From Nitrososphaerota archaeon (GTDB taxonomy: Archaea; Thermoproteota; Nitrososphaeria; Nitrososphaerales; Nitrosopumilaceae), in assembly GCA_022573895.1 (NCBI GenBank), contig JACZTB010000017.1, positions 1 to 34,208 of the forward strand: DNA of 34,208 nt. Direction: 5' to 3'. Made by a program: the position numbers and the translations under genes. A model generated the notes under the pieces. The model did no database searches. It saw nothing but the letters and a program-made list of their open reading frames with translations, and was not told the DNA's origin. Below are positions 30,597-34,208 of this stretch, piece by piece (positions within the stretch are counted from its first letter, which is position 1; the number at the start of each line of letters is the position of its first letter).

Positions 30597-32546
30597 ATGA
30601 AAATCGATTGGATAAAAATTTCTAATGTTTTCAGTTTCAAATATCATGAAAATATTGATCAGGGGCCAACAATAGTTTTCGACAAAAATTTGAATATTCT
30701 AATAGGACCTAATGGTTCAGGGAAAAGTAATTTTCTAGAGATTATCAATCAGGTTTTCCGTAAATTTTTTTTCCGTGATTGTCCGCTTTCACTTGAAAAA
30801 ACAATCGAACTACAGTCCTTATCAGGGAATGATAGAACAAATCAACTTAATAATATAACCCTGCAGAAAAATCACAATTTTCAAAAAAATAATAACTTTA
30901 AAGAAAAACCGTTCGAAATTAAAATCCAAATTAAATTTTCACCAAAAGATCGTGAAAATTTTCAATTTATTTTTCAGCATAGGGATAAGATCGTAGGAAT
31001 GTTAAAAGAATATTATGAAATAGGAACTTCATTCCAAATTTCTACAATCACAGAACAGGATTTAACAAATTTAGAAAACTTGGAATTTAGTATTTCAGAA
31101 TCAATAGATCCTAGACAAAATCGGAGACAATTAAAGATTAGCCAATCTTTAACAGAAATTGAACAATTCGTTTATGATTATTTGGTTTGGTTCGAATTTA
31201 TTCAAAATATAATTTTAATCGCCAATGAAAAATTATCGATGGATTGGGAACCTCTCAAAAATACCTTCGCTTTGATTGGTTCCAGTAGAGAATACCAACA
31301 ATTCGACAAAAACTTTACTGTAGAAAGTAAAGGAGAGAGATATCAAAATTTGAAAAACAAACTTGCGGAAGAATCAACTATTAAAATTGAATCTGGTGAA
31401 CCTAGTGCCTTAACCTATGTGAAACTTAAACTTGCATTTGAATACACAAGAATAATCAATGAAATGGCACGTGGGGGTATTTCAAATCAAGACGCCAATG
31501 CTGAAGAAGTCTTAAAAGATTCTCCGTTATTCAAACAAATTAACACCTTTCTAAAAGATTCAATCGACTTAGAATTAAGGGTAAAAAAAGTTAGTGATTT
31601 CAGTTTAGACTATGATTTTTCATTTGTAGACAAAAATGGGATTGAGATACAAATTGGAGAGTTAAGTTCAGGTCAAAGAGGTATAATTCATTTCATTTTT
31701 AGTATTTTCGGTTATGATTTAGAAAACGGCCTCATGATTATCGATGAACCTGAATTGCATATTCATCCTCAGATGCAAGAAAGATATATAGAAATTATGA
31801 AAAATGCGATGGAAAGTCAGAACATTCAATTTATTGTTGCTACACACTCTCCTGTTTTTGTCAATGAAACAACTGTTGATGGCGTACATAGATTTCATTT
31901 AGAAAACGGATACACTCAAGTAGTTAAACCCACAATTTCTACTCAACAAAAACATCTCGTAAAAATTTTAGATTACACTAACTCTTCAAAAATTTTCTTC
32001 TCAAATAAAGTTATTTTAGTTGAAGGTATTACTGACGAATATTTTTTCAAACATTTTTTGGGAGATTATAAGGTAGTTCAAGAATTACAAGATAAAAGGA
32101 AAAACATTTCAGATATAGAAATCTTGAATTTAGAGGGAAAAACGAATTATCCATTTGTGAAAAATTTTCTAAATGAATTCAGAATTAAATCTTATTTCAT
32201 CGGTGATTTGGACAACATTTTCACTTTACCTAATCCCATTCTAGGACCAAATTTAAAACTAAGATTTGGCGGTGGAAATACTACAAATAAACAAATTATC
32301 CAAAATATTAAAGCCAATCAACAAACGGAATGGTCTCAAATCCGTGTTGAGATCTTTCTAAGATATTTTTACAATGTTTTTCTGCTTCGAGAGGGAGAGT
32401 TGGAAGATTATATTGGGAGAAGTCAAGGCAAACTGGAGAATGTAATTATTTTTTGCAGAGATCACTTTTCTAATTGGAAAAACACTAATACCAACTATTT
32501 ACAGGAATTTAATTTTATTTTCACAAACATTTTAAATGATCATTAA
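30597..32546 (+). CDS. OLD-like ATPase with C-terminal TOPRIM nuclease domain
   Basis: A 649-residue protein. Walker A is GPNGSGKS (residues 37-44), the ABC-type signature is LSSGQRG near 355-361, and Walker B is GLMIIDEPELHIHP near 377-390, with the switch histidine in VATHSPV. After about residue 465 comes a TOPRIM domain: KVILVEGITDEYFF with its catalytic Glu and GDLDN for the metal aspartates. This order is that of OLD-family nucleases, which include the GajA part of Gabija and the phage P2 Old protein, many of them defence proteins. No UvrD-like helicase follows; a protease gene does. Residues 60-330 are helical and divergent. Confidence 0.8.
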   Translation: MKIDWIKISNVFSFKYHENIDQGPTIVFDKNLNILIGPNGSGKSNFLEIINQVFRKFFFRDCPLSLEKTIELQSLSGNDRTNQLNNITLQKNHNFQKNNNFKEKPFEIKIQIKFSPKDRENFQFIFQHRDKIVGMLKEYYEIGTSFQISTITEQDLTNLENLEFSISESIDPRQNRRQLKISQSLTEIEQFVYDYLVWFEFIQNIILIANEKLSMDWEPLKNTFALIGSSREYQQFDKNFTVESKGERYQNLKNKLAEESTIKIESGEPSALTYVKLKLAFEYTRIINEMARGGISNQDANAEEVLKDSPLFKQINTFLKDSIDLELRVKKVSDFSLDYDFSFVDKNGIEIQIGELSSGQRGIIHFIFSIFGYDLENGLMIIDEPELHIHPQMQERYIEIMKNAMESQNIQFIVATHSPVFVNETTVDGVHRFHLENGYTQVVKPTISTQQKHLVKILDYTNSSKIFFSNKVILVEGITDEYFFKHFLGDYKVVQELQDKRKNISDIEILNLEGKTNYPFVKNFLNEFRIKSYFIGDLDNIFTLPNPILGPNLKLRFGGGNTTNKQIIQNIKANQQTEWSQIRVEIFLRYFYNVFLLREGELEDYIGRSQGKLENVIIFCRDHFSNWKNTNTNYLQEFNFIFTNILNDH

Positions 32547-32674
32547 ATTCACAAAACCATCTTAGGCATGAAAGGAAGTAGCCAAAACATTGCAATACAT
32601 GAGCTCAATAGCTCCAAATCTACTAAGTTCTAATATAATTTTCTTAAATATTTTATGTATGATTCTATTACTAG

Positions 32675-33579
32675 ATGAATAAAGATATCATTCCTAACAT
32701 AAAATCTTCTGTTGTAGCAATTGGGTTGATTGATTCTAACAGTAATCCAATTGTAGTGGGGGGTAGTGGATTTGTTGTTCATCGAGAAGAGTATATTGTA
32801 ACTACATCACATGTAATAACAGATCTAGGAAAAGAACAAAAACGAATTCTTGATGAAAATAAAATAAAAACTTTCATGACGATTTTTGATTATCAGGTAA
32901 AAGGTGATGGATTTAGAATGATTAATGCACCAATTGGGAAAATCAAATTTTTGAAATTAATTCCTACTCAACAAGTGGGTGGTTTGATATGGATATTGCA
33001 TTGCTCCGACCTAAAGAACAAAAAAACAATCATAATTTTTTAACAATAAGTAACAGAAATCATTATTCACTTTTTGAAGAGATTTATGTTTGTGGATATC
33101 CTGGAGGGGATTATACTTTCAAAACGATTGCACATCCAATAGAAATTAGTCTTAGCCCAATTATTCAAATTGGAAAGATTGCATCTTTAAAACCAGGTGA
33201 TAATGCACCAATCCACAGTGGAATAATTACTGATATTATGGGAGTAGGAGGTTCAAGTGGTTCACCAATACTAGATGCAAATTCAGGCGAAGTGATTGGC
33301 ATTGTTCAAAATATTATTCCTGGAAAGCTGTATGAGTGTAGATCTTCATACATACAAAGACTTTACACATTGAACAGTGAAACAAAAGAACTCGTTGAAA
33401 AAGAAGTTAAATCAGAAGGACCAGCTTATGGACCAGTTAATGTGGGGTTGATGTATGGTCATACCAATATTATGTTCAAGCAAATTGGAAAATATGCTAA
33501 AGAAATTGTTGAAACCGATAAGGAAATTCCAGACTTGAAAACAAACTACAGCATTCCTCAAATGCAAAAAGTTGAATAG
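32675..33579 (+). pseudogene. Trypsin-like serine protease split by a one-base frameshift
   Basis: Two frames together make one chymotrypsin-fold protease of about 300 residues. The first (32675-33043) has the oxyanion-side start GGSGFVVHREEYIVTTSHVI with the catalytic H46. The second (32989-33579) has the aspartate in MDIALLRP and the serine in GVGGSSGSPIL (S90 of that frame). A single missing base near 32976-32985 separates them: adding a T in the GGTTTG run would read GGFDMDIALLRP without a break. It may be a pseudogene, a phase-variable gene or a sequencing error. There is no signal peptide, so it would be cytoplasmic like other defence proteases. Confidence 0.75.
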
Positions 33580-33643
33580 AATACTGTTTGGCTTTTAACC
33601 ATTAGGACAACGCCATTGGCAGTTCGTATCAAATGTCTATGAC

Positions 33644-33669
33644 TTCGTAATCTTAGATAGGATTACGAA
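33644..33669. repeat. 26-bp palindrome P3
   Basis: The same perfect arms as P2 (TTCGTAATC, GATTACGAA) with the centre TTAGATAG. It follows the broken protease gene and precedes the second 30-bp repeat by two bases. Confidence 0.75.
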
Positions 33670-33671
33670 AC

Positions 33672-33701
33672 CAAATGAGTTTATTGACAATCAGTAAAAA
33701 T
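33672..33701. repeat. 30-bp direct repeat, copy 2
   Basis: Identical to 29433-29462. In the first copy the palindrome lies 54 bases before the repeat; here it lies two bases before. Confidence 0.8.
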
Positions 33702-33824
33702 GGTATCCTAGGCTAAATTCATACCTGATTTACTAATACGCACTAGCAACTACATTTGTAATCAAATGATAATAAGTTATGAAGTGATTAATTAGTAGTA
33801 ACTGTTAAAACTGATCAAGCCACT

Positions 33825-34208
33825 ATGATTAGAGTGAATCCACTTTATGGCATGTCCACTTTGACAATAAATAAAATGACCTCAAAAAAGGAAGGAAACA
33901 CCACTATTTTGTCAAGAGATTTAACCAAAGGCGACAATGCTGTATTATTCATCATAAGCGCTGGAATATTTGGCGTGTTGTTTGTTGCCACATACCTCAT
34001 GTTTTCTGTTATGAGTATGGCCATTATGGTTGTAGGAGGCGTTACGTTGTTCTATTATTTATTCAAAGCAAGGTCAAGAACTACATTTTCTGTGAATAAT
34101 AAAAAAAGAAAACCATCTCTTCTATGTTTTTTACTTTTAATTACTCCATTACTTTTTAGCCTATCTATTTTCTATGAAGGACTTTCACTGGGCATGTCCA
34201 TTCTTCGT
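33825..34208 (+). CDS. Multi-span membrane protein, N-terminal part (runs off window)
   Basis: An open frame of 128 codons without a stop to the right edge. After a polar start of about 40 residues, three hydrophobic helices are visible: AVLFIISAGIFGVLFVATYL, then an MSMAIMVVGGVTLFYYLF segment, a basic loop (KARSRTTFSVNNKKRKPS), and LLCFLLLITPLLFSLSIF. ATGs at 33852 and 33876 are possible alternative starts. I recognise no family. It lies beyond the last palindrome, so whether it belongs to the accessory module is unknown. Confidence 0.5.
   Translation, partial: MIRVNPLYGMSTLTINKMTSKKEGNTTILSRDLTKGDNAVLFIISAGIFGVLFVATYLMFSVMSMAIMVVGGVTLFYYLFKARSRTTFSVNNKKRKPSLLCFLLLITPLLFSLSIFYEGLSLGMSILR

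Larger units (their letters stand above)
33580..33824. other. Gap holding P3 and the second 30-bp repeat
   Basis: Two hundred and forty-five bases without a gene. Apart from palindrome P3 (33644-33669) and the second 30-bp repeat (33672-33701), nothing else stands out. Confidence 0.6.

Noticed and set aside
32675-33579. Programmed ribosomal frameshifting in the protease gene
   Set aside because: No slippery heptamer is seen at the junction (GGTTTGATATGG) and no downstream stem-loop is evident; a simple one-base deletion is the more economical explanation.

Overview
This window is a piece of an ammonia-oxidising thaumarchaeal chromosome of the Nitrosopumilus type. The DNA is AT-rich (roughly one third G+C). 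Many genes start with TTG or GTG and lack a Shine-Dalgarno sequence, with TATA boxes about 26 bases upstream of the start codon (leaderless transcripts). The informational genes are archaeal: KEOPS subunits, S3Ae, TgtA, Taw1, aCPSF2 and Fap7-like kinase. Several small exported families and a PEFG-CTERM anchor are of a kind I associate with marine Thaumarchaeota. These assignments rest on reading motifs by eye; no database search was run.

Layout. (1) 1-4617, core genes: end of a DHH/RecJ-like phosphoesterase, pcc1, serS, S3Ae, a DUF54 RNA-binding protein, a GC-rich candidate C/D box sRNA, and a geranylgeranyl-reductase-family flavoprotein. (2) 4592-8068, a probable relic integrative element. 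An exact 19-bp copy of the reductase gene's 3' end closes it, next to a truncated tyrosine-recombinase gene. Inside are a PEFG-CTERM metallo-beta-lactamase-fold protein, small exported or membrane proteins, a PPOX flavoprotein and a headless regulator. (3) 8116-13725: a MoxR-AAA/VWA pair with an ASCH protein, a candidate PD-(D/E)XK nuclease, a tail-exposed membrane protein, a tiny HTH protein divergent from a P-II protein across a palindrome, and a stand-alone AsnC-type domain. (4) 13866-16958: a dihydrouridine synthase and two calcium-binding thrombospondin-type-3 repeat proteins, one with a decayed C-terminal extension. (5) 17055-27390: tRNA-modification and nucleic-acid maintenance genes (taw1, rdgB, bud32, kae1, ychF, Fap7-like kinase, tgtA), a ferredoxin, a microhomology-bounded tandem duplication around aCPSF2, and an 8-oxoguanine glycosylase.

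(6) 27424-34208 is the accessory part. A tRNA-Arg(TCT) is followed at once by a G+C-richer tyrosine recombinase. Next comes a 614-bp non-coding stretch packed with thirteen AGCTAC/GTAGCT hexamers arranged as nested hairpins. Then come an exported HExxH protein, an OLD-like ATPase-TOPRIM protein and a trypsin-like protease broken by a frameshift. Three 26-bp palindromes (9-bp arms, 8-bp centres) bracket these cargo units, and an exact 30-bp direct repeat lies beside the outer two. The best candidate for an undescribed system is this palindrome-bounded module: ATPase-TOPRIM nuclease plus serine protease, carried next to an exported zincin.

The genes of the core part centre on tRNA: charging (serS), t6A synthesis (pcc1, bud32, kae1), archaeosine (tgtA), wyosine (taw1) and dihydrouridine (dus), with pool and DNA sanitation (rdgB, the glycosylase) alongside.
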